Positions 11,675 through 24,160 of a stretch of DNA of 64,000 bases are shown here, one piece after another; position 1 is the first letter of the stretch, and each line of letters opens with the position of its first letter. A model generated the notes under the pieces. That model saw only the letters and a list, made by a program, of their open reading frames with translations, did not search any database and was not told the origin of the DNA. A program made the translations under genes and the position numbers. This stretch comes from Przewalskia tangutica (taxonomy: Eukaryota > Streptophyta > Magnoliopsida > Solanales > Solanaceae), in contig CM056726.1 of NCBI GenBank assembly GCA_029844215.1, positions 82,079,548 to 82,143,547 on the forward strand, in the 5' to 3' direction.

Positions 11675-12298
11675 GTACTTTGGCCTGTTTAATTGAGAAT
11701 TATTCTATGTGTGCCTTGATAAGTACTTTGGCATGTTTAATTGAGAATTATTCTATGTGTGCCTTGATAAATACTTTGGCCTGTCTAATTGAGAATTATT
11801 CTATGTGTGCCTTGATAAGTACTTTGGCCTGTCTAATTGAGAATTATTCTATGTGTGCCTTGATAAGTACTTTGTCCTGTCTAATTGAGAATTATTCTAT
11901 GTGTGCCTTGATAAGTACTTTGGCCTGTCTAATTGAGAATTATTCTATGTGTGCCTTGATAAGTACTTTGGCCCGCTTAATTGAGAATTATTCTATGTGT
12001 GCCTTGATAAGTACTTTGGCCTGTCTAATTGAGAATTATTCTATGTGTGCCTTGATAAGTACTTTGGCCTGTCTAATTGAGAATTATTCTATGTGTGCCT
12101 TGATAAGTACTTTGGCCTGTTTAATTGAGAATTATTCTATGTGTGCCTTGATAAGTACTTTGGCCTGTCTAATTGAGAATTATTCTATGTGTGCCTTGAT
12201 AAGTACTTTGGCCTGTCTAATTGAGAATTATTCTATGTGTGCCTTGATAAGTACTTTGGCTTGTTTAATTGAGAATTGCCAATGTGTGCTGGTGATAG
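11675..12298 (+). repeat. 48-bp minisatellite, 13 units, 5' LTR of A
   Basis: The unit runs AGTACTTTGGCCTGTCTAAT, then TGAGAATTATTCTATGTGTG, then CCTTGATA. Because 48 is divisible by 3, the array stays open and encodes a 16-residue repeat within a 300-codon ORF. This is not taken as a gene. The last unit is degenerate. Confidence 0.95.
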
Positions 12299-12402
12299 CA
12301 TTTGAGTACAAGTATTATGTTTTATTACGTTGCCGCGACTCTCGGTTGGAGGAGGGTCACGCCTTTGTAAGTTTACTTGACGCATCGACAGCTGAGGTGG
12401 GA

Positions 12403-12900
12403 TTCCACGGGTATGCTTCCATTATTTGTATTACCCCATGGTCATGCTTATACGATGTGGGATTCCGGGGCATGCGACCACGAGGATACTCGCGACACGC
12501 TTATACGATGTGGGATTCCGGCACGTGACCGGGAGCGGGTGAGATTCCTGATTTGTTTGTATTACCCCATGGTCATGCTTATACTATGTGGGATTCCGGG
12601 GTATGCGACCACGAGGGATACTCCTTGGACATGCTTATACGATGTGGGATTCCGGCACGTGACTGCGAGATCGTTAGAATCCCGGTTGTGTGTATTACCC
12701 TATGGTCATGCTTATACGATGTGGGATTCCGGGGCATGCGACCACGTGGGATATTGTTACTCTGGACATGCTTATACGATGGGATTCCGGCACGTGATCG
12801 TGAGGCGGGTTAGACTCGGTTGTTTGTATTACCCCACGGTCACGCTTATACGATGTGGGATTCCGGCACGCGACTACCACGAGGATACCGTTATTATGAC
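12403..12900 (+). repeat. GC-rich higher-order repeat, 5' LTR of A
   Basis: Alternating copies of CATGCTTATACGATGTGGGA followed by TTCCGGGGCATGCGACCACG or a CACGTGAC variant, in units of about 130 bp. The same array in the 3' LTR (44595-45105) is more regular with a 137-144 bp period. Differences cluster at CAGG/CTGG/CCGG. Confidence 0.85.
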
Positions 12901-13549
12901 TTTGTGTTATATTATATCATGGATCGCGTGAGAAAGGATTCCACGCATGATTGATATTATGGGCGTGAGACCCACGGTTATATTTGAGTAGTGACTTTTA
13001 GGGCATGCGTCATCGACTTGATATAATCGCTATGTATCAGGTATCGTAGGTTGGCTATCATACATGTCTCCTGCTTTGTTTAGATCGTTATGATTTCATT
13101 ACGCATTTCATCGCTCACATACTTGGTACATTCTTCGCATCGACCTCCTTCGGCCGCGTTCATGTCGCAGTTTAGGTACGCAGCTTTGGTGATCTGCAGT
13201 GGACTCGCCGTAGTTTTTGGATAGCTCCTTCGTCGGGAGTTTATCTTTTGGTATAGTTCCTTCAAGATGTGCTTTTGTACGGTTATGGGTACGGCGGGGC
13301 CTTGTCCCGTCATGTTTCTGTAAACTCTTAGAGGTCTGTATTCATATGTGGGATTGGACTCATGTACGGTGTAGTGTCTTTTGTTTATGTATATTATATG
13401 GCAGCCTTGTCGGCTTTGCCCTTGCACGTACGTTGGTTTTTTTAAAAAAAAGAGGCATTATTTAATTTCCGCAGTTTACTTAGTTGTTAAGGTAGAAGGG
13501 TGCCCAGGTAGGCACCAGTCATGGGCCCGGGGTTCGGGTCATGACAGAG

Positions 13550-13561
13550 TGGTATCAGAGC
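13550..13561 (+). other. Primer-binding site of A
   Basis: TGGTATCAGAGC begins 3 bp after the LTR end. It is the standard plant PBS matching the 3' end of initiator tRNA-Met. Confidence 0.95.
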
Positions 13562-13605
13562 AATCGATCCTGAATGTCTACTGCATCCGTGTCTAGTAGA
13601 GTCTT

Positions 13606-13639
13606 GATTATCGGTGTGTTGCGCGCCACACCCATAAAC
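13606..13639 (+). other. Leader hairpin of A with GCGCGC loop
   Basis: The arm GATTATCGGTGTG pairs with CACACCCATAAAC (11 of 13 positions) around the 8-nt loop TTGCGCGC. Six other copies have TTGTGCAC in the loop, so both keep a self-complementary hexamer. It lies between PBS and gag. Confidence 0.75.
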
Positions 13640-13751
13640 AGGAGGCTACAGGACTTTTAGTAGTTGGTTTTTATTCTTCTCACTCTAAGATCGTGTCATA
13701 GAGCTGTGTTAGTAAGATAATTCCTCTCTGACTCAATTTTGTGTTACAGTT

Positions 13752-14606
13752 ATGCCTCCAAGGAGGGCAACAGCCGCCCAGAAGGGCAAAAGAGTAGCAG
13801 GAGCTACTAGTCCGACTCAGAGAGTTGATAGGGCTTATGCCCAGGGTATACCGGATGATGTTCGCGATCGGCGAGTTAACCTTCAAGGCCAGTTTTGAGA
13901 CCCAAAGACTGAGCCTTCGCTTCGCCAGAGAAGACTATAGGTCAGCGAGGAAGCGATTATGTTATTGACCAAGATAAGCGGTGCTACGCTTTCATCGAGG
14001 AGGTTATTCGGCCAAGCACACAGGTGTACAGAGGTAGAGGGCCAACGCGAGATCGGCAGAAGAGGCTAGACCGGTTGGTTATCCCTGAGTTTTTGGACGA
14101 GCAAATTTCAAGAATGAGTGAGATATTCGTCCCAGCCTACCCAGTACATACCCCCGCAGTTCACAGGTGGGATATTGGACCCCACAAGGTATTTAGGAGT
14201 CGGTCCAAGCTCCAGGGGTCGAGGTTCTCAGAGGAGCAGAGGACTTTCTCGGTCGAGGCCACCTATTCCTCAGTGTATCAGATGTGGTAAGCGTCATTCG
14301 GGGAAATGCCGTTATGGCACAGGTGTTTGTTTTTGTTGTGGCCGTCCGGGCCATATTCGGAGGGTATGTCCTTTTAGAAAGAGCACCGGTGAGGTGGCTC
14401 AGCCTATGAGGCCGATGGTTGATTCCCTTTCCTCCACAGCTGTACGTCCCCCAGGGCAGGGTGTTCAGATGTCAGCCAGCCGTGGTAGAGGTCAGGGTGG
14501 TGTTTATAGTTCTGGCGGTCCTTCGAACCGCATAGCTGACGTGACTACTAGGCAGGATCAGGAGGCAACATCTCATGGGGTTACAGGTATATTTCGATTC
14601 TTTTGA
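13752..14606 (+). pseudogene. gag: gag pseudogene of A with core deleted
   Basis: The ATG at 13752 gives MPPRRATAAQKGKRVAG, the N-terminus shared with D, but a TGA stops the frame near 13899. Most of the Retrotrans_gag core is missing. Recognisable sequence resumes around 14030 (GRGPTRDRQKRLDRL). The C-terminal part (14118-14606, another frame) keeps two knuckles, CIRCGKRHSGKC and CFCCGRPGHIRRVC. A Gly/Arg-rich linker follows, then TTRQDQEATSHGVTGIF, which looks like the gag-protease boundary of a full Ty3/Gypsy polyprotein. The coding sequence ends a few codons later, so pol has been lost directly after this boundary. This knuckle type differs from that of 0 and D and resembles B. Confidence 0.9.
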
Positions 14607-14734
14607 ATCATACGTGCATTGATAGATTCAGATTTCGCCCTAGCATATATGTTTTCCCTTTGTTGCTAGCAGTTGTAAGTGATAGTACCCCAGAGGTAGG
14701 AATACTTTGATTAGTAAAGTGAAAAGTTAAGAAT
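14607..14734 (+). other. Start of noncoding tail of A
   Basis: No coding signal. It ends in AGAAT (14730-14734), the left target duplication of element B. The tail resumes at 27898. Confidence 0.8.
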
Positions 14735-15335
14735 TGTCACGACCCGAACCGGGGCCCGTGACTGGTGCCTTACCCCGGGCACCCTAGTGATACAACATCA
14801 GAGAAAATCAGCGGAAATAAAAACATAAACATGAAACAAGAGACATGATAAATAAACAAAGCAACCAAAACAAATTGCCTTCTCGATTATATATACATAA
14901 AACCCAAGCTTATCCTTTTACAAACTCGCCACAACAAGATTACAGACTTCTAAGAAGTGATAACAACTATGACGGACAGTGGCCCCGCCATACCACGAAT
15001 GTACAAGAACCTACTGCACTGTGGTAACATACCAAAAGATAAGCCTCCAAGAAACGGGCTTCCTAACACGCTGAATCGTGATCCTATGAGCAAGGATCCA
15101 CAACCGATGTACCTCTACTGCGGCATGAACGCAGCCTCAAGGAGGTCGCATAACAGTACCAAGTATGTGAAATCAAATATCAGAATGAAATCATGATACT
15201 TATATCAAACAGAGACATGTATGATAACCAAACTACGCCTACAACATAAAAGTAGTCATGTCAAGTCGTGACTCACGCCTCAAAGTCATCCTCACGCCCG
15301 TGGAACTCCTTCCTCACCGCCGCAGCCTAGGTATA

Positions 15336-15530
15336 AATCGTGTGGAATACATGTCTCGCCCATCCCATGGGACTCGATAAAGAACCGGTGGAATACGTGT
15401 CTCGCCCATCTCACGGACTCGATAAAGAATCAAAGTGGGATACGTGTCTCGCCCATCCCACGGGACTCGATAAAGAATCGTGGAATACGTGTCTCGGCCC
15501 ATCTCATGGGACTCGATAAAGAATCACTCA
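15336..15530 (-). repeat. 48-bp minisatellite, 4 units, 3' LTR of B
   Basis: Units GTGGAATACGTGTCTCG followed by GCCCATCYCATGGGACTCG and ATAAAGAATCA. The 5' LTR of the same element has 5 units (24878-25117). Confidence 0.9.
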
Positions 15531-17800
15531 TAACAAATCAGCCGGCCCTCCATCGAGAGACGCGGTAGCACAGAAATACAACACTTGCACAACAAAGGCT
15601 ATCACCACAAGCATAGGCAAGTTCATCATACTCATGGACTTATATTTTATTACAACAAATCCGGTTTTAACCCCAAAGTACCACATACATTAATTCTTTT
15701 CAAAAGATCCCGTTTCTTTCACAAAAGTCACACGATATCCGTAGTATGAAAATAGAGTGACTATCTTTTTAAGTAAACCAAAACACTTCCCTTTGTAAAA
15801 TCAAGTAACAACATTATTTTCCAAACGTTCAAGTTTGCCTAATTTCAAATGCTCAAGTCTCTTATTTTAGAAAGGTTTCATAACTCATAGTTTTAATCTC
15901 TTTTAAAACAATTGAGTAACATAAGTCTTATGTGTGAGCCGTTTATTCTTGTTTATAACAATCTTGTTACAGCCATGATCTAGGAAATGTAATACAATTT
16001 TGTCTTATCTTAGCTTCTATGCAGATGGAGGTTTCTACTGGTTTTAATAACAATTAGTCAATACATCTCCTTTATTAACGCCTGCAATGGTTTGTTCGAT
16101 ACTTATTCTCATTTCAAATCAAGAACACATTATTCTTTAAAAGCCAAGTACTCATTTCTCACGAATGAGGTTTCACAACTTTTTAACAAAATTCATAGTC
16201 CTTAACATTTCATAAAACGTCATTTATAAGTTAAGTCTCTTATCTTCAAGACAACAACAAGTATTCTTTAGAACCCAAAGAACTTACTCTTTTCAAAACA
16301 AGTAACCTATACTTAAAATCAAGTTACTTCTCTTTTTCCGAAAACAAGTCGTTATAAGTCAAGTCTCTTATCTTCAAGATCAAGTCTCTTAACTTTCAAA
16401 ATTAATAAACCATTTTTTTACCTACATAGAGTCGTTATAACTAACTTCCCATAAAGCTATTATAACACCCTATGTTTTGAACCAACCAAACTCATTTAGC
16501 ACACGTACGCTACCGCACTACATAGTTTACAAAACATCATGCTAGAAAGGATAGGAAGAGGTTCATATACCTCGCGACGATTATCGACAAATAGCAAAAC
16601 GCTCCAAGTACTTCAACCCGTCGGCTACTCCCTAAGCCAAGTAGATCACGCCACACGTAGTACTCCACTCCTAAAACGGTCATAGTACTTTTATCAAACC
16701 TTTCTTACCATTGAAGACTTATACCAATAAAAAGCCCTCTAATTCTACGGAAATTTCGCAAAGACTTCCCGCTTTTACTCACTTTTCCATCTTTCTCCAA
16801 GGCCCGAATAACCGTAATATATATACCATATATATATAAGGCGTAATAATTAAACAACATAAAGAAGAGTATTACACGCCCAAACGGTAACGCGGTTTAC
16901 TATCACGCCTCCATAACAACAATAAGTAAAAGAAGGGGATTACGCGCCCAACCGGTAACGCGGTTTACTATCACGCCTTCATAACAATACAATAATTAAA
17001 AAGGGGATCACATGCCCAAACGAAACGCGATTGAAAAATCTTCCCCTTAATAGAAATGTAAATACAGTCCAATGTAAATACAGTCCAAAGTAAATACGGT
17101 CCAAAGTAAATACAGTCCTTAAGTTGGGGTCCTTGGCCAACTTTGTCCATTTTACTTATCCAATTTACTCATTAGTCATCCAACTTATATTTTCATTCTT
17201 AATATAAGTTATAGTTACTTTGTTAATTACTTCTTCACAAGTAAGATACGTTTTTACGATTTTAATGGCAAACGGCCAATCCTTTCTTTTAACAAGTTAA
17301 CAAGATCCAAATCTTCCAAACTTTACTCCATATATTATTTAATCCATAATATACTTATAATATATGTATAATGACCAAATCACAAGAGGTTAAGATTTAC
17401 TACCTCAAATAGCCCAAAATCTATCCAAGAACTTAATGTCGCTCCAAGCAAGTCTTAGCTCCAAATATTTACGTTCCAATCCGCTACAAGCAACCCATAG
17501 AAGCTCCTAACCAACTTCTCTTCAAGATTCAACTCCAAAAAGTGAAGAACACTTAGGGTTTTTGTTCATGGAGCTCTCGGCCAAGGTGAAGTTTAGAGGT
17601 TAGGGGTGTGAAATCTTTTCCAACTCTTGGTACACAATCTTCCTAACACCTTAGGGAAGAACACTTAAGAGTTTAAGAATTGTTGGACAAATTTAGCTCA
17701 AGAAAATGGCTCAAAAACGAGAGCAAGGTCAAGGGAGAAGGGAGGGAATTTCTTGTCTTGAAATGGTTAAGTGTGGGAGATTTCATCAACTAGTAGTGCA

Positions 17801-18091
17801 TATATAGGACAACCAAGGGCTAGGATGAAGGCAAGTGTGTGGTTGAGATTGGGGACAAGTGTGTGTGGGCCCCACAAGCCACTTGTCCAACTAAAAATAT
17901 CTTGCAAGACAAGGCCACTTATCTTGCCACTTGTTAGCAAATTTCGGCCAAGAGCCACCTAGGGGGGTGACACGTGTCGCCCTCCTACTCGTCCAAAATA
18001 TTTCATCTTCCGAAAATATCCATAAAGGCCAAAATCTTGAAAACAAAGTTGGCCCCACAAAACCGTAAATTTCTCCCGTGGGCCCCACGTG
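17801..18091 (-). promoter_or_regulatory. Candidate U3 promoter, 3' LTR of B
   Basis: In minus-strand order: CACGTG at 18086-18091 fused to GGGGCCCAC, CACGTG at 17971-17976, and a TATATA box at 17801-17806. Confidence 0.5.
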
Positions 18092-18303
18092 ACCAATTCC
18101 GGAAATAAAATTCCATAATTCTAATATAATTCAAGAAGTCCGAATACCAAATCTGGGAATCCAATTCCCATCAACGAACATTTTCCTTTACAAAAACCGG
18201 AAACTTTTCCATCGAAAAATCACGTCTTTCTTTCTTTCCAATATTAATGTCGTATTCTCGTACGCACGCCCTCACATACATACCACGAACTACGGGTGTA
18301 ACA

Positions 18304-19252
18304 TTCTTCCTTAGAAACATTCGTCCCGAATGTTCCTTCTAAGTCTCCATAATCACACACGCCACAGATAGTCTTCACTACTATACTTTACAAAACCAAT
18401 TATGCCACACATGGCCATAATATCACATACGCCACAAACCCAAAAATCCAAACTAACGAGGAATCACCTCCAAGATGTAAAACAACACTAACTCTCACTC
18501 GGTCCAAAGGATACTCTCCTCGTACCTTCATTTCACAAAAAGATCACTTCCATCCTCTTAACACATGTTCGCTTCCTTTCTTACTCGTCGTACCTTTCTC
18601 GCATACACGAACTCTTTCTAGTACACGTACCATATTTCCGTCATCGCTAGCTTTCCAAAACCTCGAGTCACTACCTCCAAACTTGGTCATCTTATCGCCT
18701 CAAATTCTTTTAAGGCCATTTCCGCCTTCACGATCCGATTCGTTGAACGATCCACGAACTCGCACGATGGTTACCTAAACTTGGGCCTAGCACCTCGTGA
18801 CCCTACCACCGGAGGACCACCTCGAACTGACCCCACCTCATTCTCGGCTGCGGGTTGACCCGCAAATGGCCCTCAACCCGACCCCCTAAACGCCAAACTC
18901 TTGTTCCCGATCCGAACAATCCTACTAATTTACGTCATGAAAGCTACCACTTACATCTCATACCCCTCATGTAATTATCTCACAATATTTTTCACACATT
19001 TCAAGTATTTTGACAATTACTAACCGTAACATCACCCACTCAAGACGGCCTTGCATCCAAGGTCCTAACTGTTATAAATTCTAAGTCTCACAATATGTCT
19101 CGTCCCCAGACTTACCCTTTTTCTAACCAGGCCTCTAAATCACAATTTAACATAATGCTATCTGAACATAACACTTAAAATATACTCATCTTAACACATA
19201 TACAAATCTCTAGAGGGTTAAGGATATACCTGTATCTACCGCTTCACTCTAA
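18304..19252 (-). other. Noncoding tail of B with PPT and two hairpins
   Basis: The purine tract (minus CTAAGGAAGAA, 18304-18314) adjoins the LTR. The inverted repeat AACATTCG/CGAATGTT lies at 18316-18334. The dyad GCGGGTTGACCCGC is at 18850-18863. The conserved CAGGTATATCC junction with gag is near 19222-19232. I see no pol sequence. Confidence 0.8.
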
Positions 19253-20406
19253 TCATAGGCCTGCCCTGCAGGGCGCATAGCTGTAGAAGGTGATGAACTC
19301 GCCATCGACCCTAGGCCGAGTCCGCCGTCGTATCCTTCCTATTAGGACAGTTTCTTGCACATGGCCCCGATGGCGCGCAGTAAAACAAGCACCAGTAAAA
19401 AGACGACATTCCCAGGGATGACGCCTGCCGCATCGTGCACACTGAGGGAAACATGAACCCGACTGGCTAGAACCCATGTATACCTGTGAACCAGAAGACC
19501 TGGAGCCCTGACCAACTCCCGAATACCCCGAACGTCCTGAAGATTGTGGAGGACCACCATGTACTGGCGGAGGTGCATAACTAACCTGCCGCTGAGGCGG
19601 CCCGCCTCGAAAGTTACCAAAGGACCCTGCTGTTCTGGCCCTCTTCTGCTGATCTCGGTCATTCCGTCGACCCATCCGCTCCTCACATCCTGCAGATGAG
19701 CTCAGATGCGGCAATGTCCATGCCCTACCAAGAGCTACCCGAACAAGCCTCGCCAAATAGTCATCGAGCCCGTGGACGTGGCGGTGCACTCGCCCTCCAT
19801 ATCGCTACTAAAGCGGACATACCGAGCCAACGAGTCAAACTCCACGTTGTACTCCTAACCAGACGCCCGGCCCCGCTTTAACGCCAAAAATCGTTGCCCG
19901 AGCCCTCCTCATCCGCGAGGCAAGAAATGTGCAAGAAATGGCCTTGAGAACTCGCTTAAATCCGGGAGCGCATGCTCCTCGACGATTCCCATGAATCAAA
20001 CTCGACTACAGATCACGCACCGATGCGAACCGAAGGTCACCGACTCGGTCTCCAAGCCTTGATCACTCACGATCCGTCAGAATTATCGGATGAACTCCTG
20101 CGGATCATCCTCGTGCCTCGACCCATAACTCGCGGGTCGCACTGAAAGTCCCGCAGCCTCAAACTATCCGATCGTGGGTGAACTACACGGTACTATCGTA
20201 CGGAATTGTCGATCCTATCCTCGTGCCTTGCCACTATCCCGCCAATAATCGCCATCTCCTTGTAACCCATCTCCTCCGCTCGCCGCGGTCCGACGTCTCA
20301 GGTACTGTGGCCTCAATAGAGACCGCCGCTACTCTACTCGCAGCTTCCTCTGCGGCCTTGCCCTTCTGGGTCCTGACTGCCTTGCGTAGATGCATAACTG
20401 GCACAT
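19253..20406 (-). pseudogene. gag: gag pseudogene of B
   Basis: The minus-strand ATG at 20406-20404 begins MHLRKAVRTQKGKAAE, matching the gag N-terminus, then degenerates through several frameshifts. The C-terminal part (19789-19253) reads GLDDYLARLVRVALGRAWT, RRNDRDQQKRARTAGSFGNF, RGGPPQRQVSYAPPPVHGG and the knuckle CARCGRRHPWEC. The second knuckle (CFTARHRGHVQ) has lost its spacing through a small indel. The equivalent of GMDIARMQAYAQG is read in another frame. No intact Gag can be made. Confidence 0.85.
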
Positions 20407-20504
20407 AAGAATACGTCAGAGGGAGTCCAACTTACAACACAGCTCTAAGGCACGATCTCGTAATGAGAGAATGGAAACCAATCCTAAATGTCCTGCAGCC
20501 TCCT

Positions 20505-20538
20505 GATTATAGATGTGGTGCACAACACACCGATAATC
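20505..20538 (-). other. Leader hairpin of B with GTGCAC loop
   Basis: Minus-strand arms GATTATCGGTGTG and CACATCTATAATC around the loop TTGTGCAC. Confidence 0.75.
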
Positions 20539-20584
20539 AAGACTCTACTAGACACGGTCTGTAGACACTTTCCGAGGACTAACT

Positions 20585-20596
20585 GCTCTGATACCA
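20585..20596 (-). other. Primer-binding site of B
   Basis: Minus-strand TGGTATCAGAGC, just inside the 5' LTR that starts at 20601. Confidence 0.93.
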
Positions 20597-21684
20597 CATT
20601 TGTCACGACCCGAACCGGGGCCCGTGACTGGTGCCTTACCCCGGGCACCCTAGTGATACAACATCAGAGAAAATCAGCGGAAATAAAAACATAAACATGA
20701 AACAAGAGACATGATAAATAAACAGGCCAACCAAAACAGTTGCCTTCTGATTATATATACATAAAAACCCGAACAGTTATCCTTTTTACAATCACATAGC
20801 CGAACCTCAAGCTGGATCGGTGCCCTACCTGGGCACCCTTCTACCTTAACAATACAAGTAAGCTGCGGAACTGAAATAACACCTCATTTTTTTTGCTTTT
20901 AAACAAACATACGTGCAAGGGCAAAGCCGACAAGGCTGCCATATATACATAAACTAAAGACATTACACCGTATATGAGTCCAATCCCACATATGAATACA
21001 AACCTCTAGGAGTTAAACTGAACTATGACGGGACAAGGCCCCGCCGTACCCAAAACTATACAAAGCCTGTACTAAAGGACATATACCAAAGATAAACTCT
21101 GGAATAGAAGGAGCTTATCCAAAACCCTGAGCAGGATCCTACACCTGCCGATCACCTAATCAATTACCTAAACTCGCGGATGAACGCAGCCAAGGAGGTC
21201 AAGACGGGAATGTACTGGTATGTGAGCGATGAATGCGTAATAAAATCATAGCAGTCTAAATAACACAGGAGACATGTATGATATCCAACCTACAGTACAT
21301 AACACATAAGCAGTCATATCAAGTCAGGGACGCAGGCCCTCAAAGTCATTACTCAATATAACCATGGGTCTCACACCCATAATATCAATCATGCCCATGG
21401 AATCCTTCCTCACTGCCGGCAGTCCATGATGTAATAACACCAATAAGGATACATGAACACCAAGTCCCACCTGTGTCCTCAATACCTCGTGGTCCCATGC
21501 CCTAATCCCACCTCGTAAAGCATGACCATAGGGTAACACAAACAACCGGGACATATATGATAATCAAAATACAACACATTGTGCCTTACTAACAATGAGA
21601 GTAAACAGAGTATCCTTACAATATAAACTAGGAAGCTCATGATCAGCGGGACCATCCGCCCGCAGATCATTTAGCAATCCTATT

Positions 21685-21950
21685 CAGGACTATTTCACCC
21701 GCATAGGTCGCGTGGACCCGCGTGAGGTATTCTCGCATAGGTCGGACCCGCCCGCACGGGACTATTTCACCCGCATAAGCCCTTTCGACCCGCATGAGGT
21801 ATTCCTCGTGATAGGACTATTTCACCCGCATAAGCCCTTACGGACTCGCACGAGGTATTCCTCGCATAGGTCGGACCCGCCCGCACGTGGGACTATTTCA
21901 CCCGCATAAGCCCTACGGACTCGCACGAGGTATTCCTCGCATCGTGGGTA
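21685..21950 (-). repeat. Minisatellite in F
   Basis: Repeated ACTATTTCACCCGCATA (near 21689, 21761, 21807, 21892) and GAGGTATTCCTCGCATAGG segments. It lies in the same LTR zone as the arrays of A and E but with an unrelated unit. Confidence 0.85.
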
Positions 21951-23969
21951 GCAAATCCACTAATTATGCAAATGCCACAAACCCGGGAATGACCTCAAAC
22001 GACCGATATACCAATAGCACACAACCGCTATTTCAAAGACACATAGGCAATTCTCAATTAACAAGCCCAAGTACTTATCACGGCATACTTAGACAAATTC
22101 TCAATTTATCAAGCCAAAGTACTAATCAAGGCATACATAGAATAATTCTCTTTTAACAAGCCAAAGTACTACGTACGTACATTCCTTTATAAAAGACTCC
22201 TTTCTATGTAAAGCCCCAAGATACTAACACCCGTAGTATCAAGGCGTGTCTATTTTTCAAAGTAAGTTACTACACTTTTAGAAAACTCATTTCAAAGCTT
22301 GAAATCAAGTAACTCCAAATTTTCACAATCTAGGCAACTTATGCCGATTTAATCAAAATAGACAACTTTCTAAACCTTCCATAAAGCCGTTATAACCAAC
22401 TTCCCATAAAGCCGTTATAACCCTTTATGGTTTTAGACGTATCCATTCCTTCAATAACCAAGAGACTTATACTATTAAAACCAAGTATCACATACTTACA
22501 AATCAAGTTCTCAACTTTCAAAATACTTCAAGTCTCTTAATAGTTAGAAAACAAGTTTTCTTCTACTTTTAATACCTCAAGTAACTTCACCCTTAACGCA
22601 AGTAAGTTTTCTAAAATCTTGTCATTTCTCATCTTTTAAATCAAATAAGTAGATCAATCCTTTGACTCACCTAAAGTCATTATACTCACCTTTAGGTTTT
22701 AGAACTAAGGCACTATCCAAAAGATTTGGAAACCACTTCCTTTTCAAGTCTCTATGTACTTTAAGAACAATACCTTCACTTTTAAGAATCCAAACTTCCC
22801 TAAGGAAATGGATTATACTACTTACAATTTAAACATCAAAGTACACTCAAGGAAGTACATAGAACAAATTCTATTTTAGGCAATCCAAATACAAGCAAGG
22901 AATGGATCATTCAAGGAGTAGAACTTACTTTCTTTATTCTAAGGAATCATGCTAGAAGAGGAGATAGTTCACATACCTTTTCGGCTAATATCCACAAGCT
23001 GCCGAATACGCCGTACGTAGAAGTGTCAACCTATAATGGTCACAACAAGACTATCAACTTCTAGTCTCTACGTAGAATAATACTAAGTATACGGTCTCTA
23101 ATTCTACGGAAAATCGGGCAGCACCTCCTTTGTTTCTACTTACTTTGCCACCTTTTTCAAGGCCGAATACAATAACCAACAAGCCACATTTAAGGCTCCA
23201 AACAACAACCAAACAAAGGGGATTACACGCCTTACAATACGTGTAAAATTCCGCCCCACAATTCATACGAAATAGTGAATATGCCAAAAGCCATTCTCGG
23301 CCAACCTCTAGAACAACACTAAGTCTTTTTCAATCCTTCTTACAATTCCAAGTTCTAAGGTCTAACATGTTATATAGTCTAAACAACTTCAACAACTACA
23401 ATTTCCTTCTTTAAACAACATGCGACGCTTAGACTAATAATCGACTAGAATTGACATCTTAAAGTTAAACATGCTAGATTTCGGATTAGGGTTCCAATAG
23501 CCAATAAACATATCAAACTTCATACTATATAACTCATGCTTGCTAAAACCATAGCTACAATGATAAGTAAACCTTAATTGCTACAACGACAAGAATATAC
23601 CTTTAAAGCCCTTAAAATTTCCAAGATTCCAAAGTCGCGTCTTAGCAATTCTTAGCTCCTTTCCTTAGGTTCCAATCCGCTCCAAGCACTCCTAGAGGCC
23701 TATGAAGAACCCATCTTCAAGTTCCAACTTCAAAGTTGAAGAACTCCTTAGTTTCCGCTTGCGACTAACGTAAAAATACGTTTTTCCAAATCTTTCTATT
23801 GAGATATCCTTACAATACCCCTAGGACATTGGGTTAAAGTCTTGTGGCTAATGGATCAAAACTATAAAATTTTGTGTGGAAATTACACTAAGCCGAGAGC
23901 TTTCTTGAAGAACACAAGGTCTTCTAATTTCTCTAAGTGTTAAAATGAGCTAGTCTTGCTACTAGTTAG

Positions 23970-24160
23970 TATATAACACATATTGGAGGGCTTAGACTTA
24001 AACAAATGTGAGGCTAGGATTAAAATCACATGGATCAAGCTTATGTGGCAAGTTGACTAGTCAATTATGTCAAGCTTTGAAGAGTTATCTTCCAAGATGT
24101 TCAATGACCATATTAACCCTCCTCTAATTCGACCAAGACCACTTATGGGGGTGCCACGTG
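23970..24160 (-). promoter_or_regulatory. Candidate U3 promoter of F
   Basis: CACGTG at 24155-24160 and a TATATA-type box at 23970-23976 on the minus strand. The distal G-box copy is changed to ACATGA near 24235. Confidence 0.4.

Larger units (their letters stand above)
9427..13546 (+). repeat. 5' LTR of element A (about 4.1 kb)
   Basis: From ACACCCCGTAAGTCC (first bases damaged) to GGGTCATGACA. It is nearly identical over long stretches to 28526-30904 plus 43944-45777. It carries the paired GGTTATAACG/CTTTATGG motif near 11425-11470 and two minisatellites. Compared with the 3' LTR, the region 12500-13300 has many small indels at CTG/CAG/CGG. Confidence 0.9.
14735..18303 (-). repeat. 3' LTR of B (3569 bp)
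   Basis: TGTCACGACCC to GGGTGTAACA in window orientation. It carries the conserved CATCTGCATAGAAGCTAAGA block (about 15963-16095). Repeated units around 16850-17000 read GGTAACGCGGTTTACTATCA. The short motif GTAAATACAGTCC is tandemly repeated at 17055-17120. It matches 24463-27892 closely. Confidence 0.92.

Noticed and set aside
11626..12528. 300-codon ORF with 16-residue repeats (and 43849-44586)
   Set aside because: It is the 48-bp minisatellite kept open because 48 is divisible by 3, inside an LTR; unit number differs between the two LTRs and there is no independent coding signal.
19700..20400. Plus-strand ORFs (19696-19881, 20178-20408)
   Set aside because: They are antisense to the gag of B and share no domain with known proteins.
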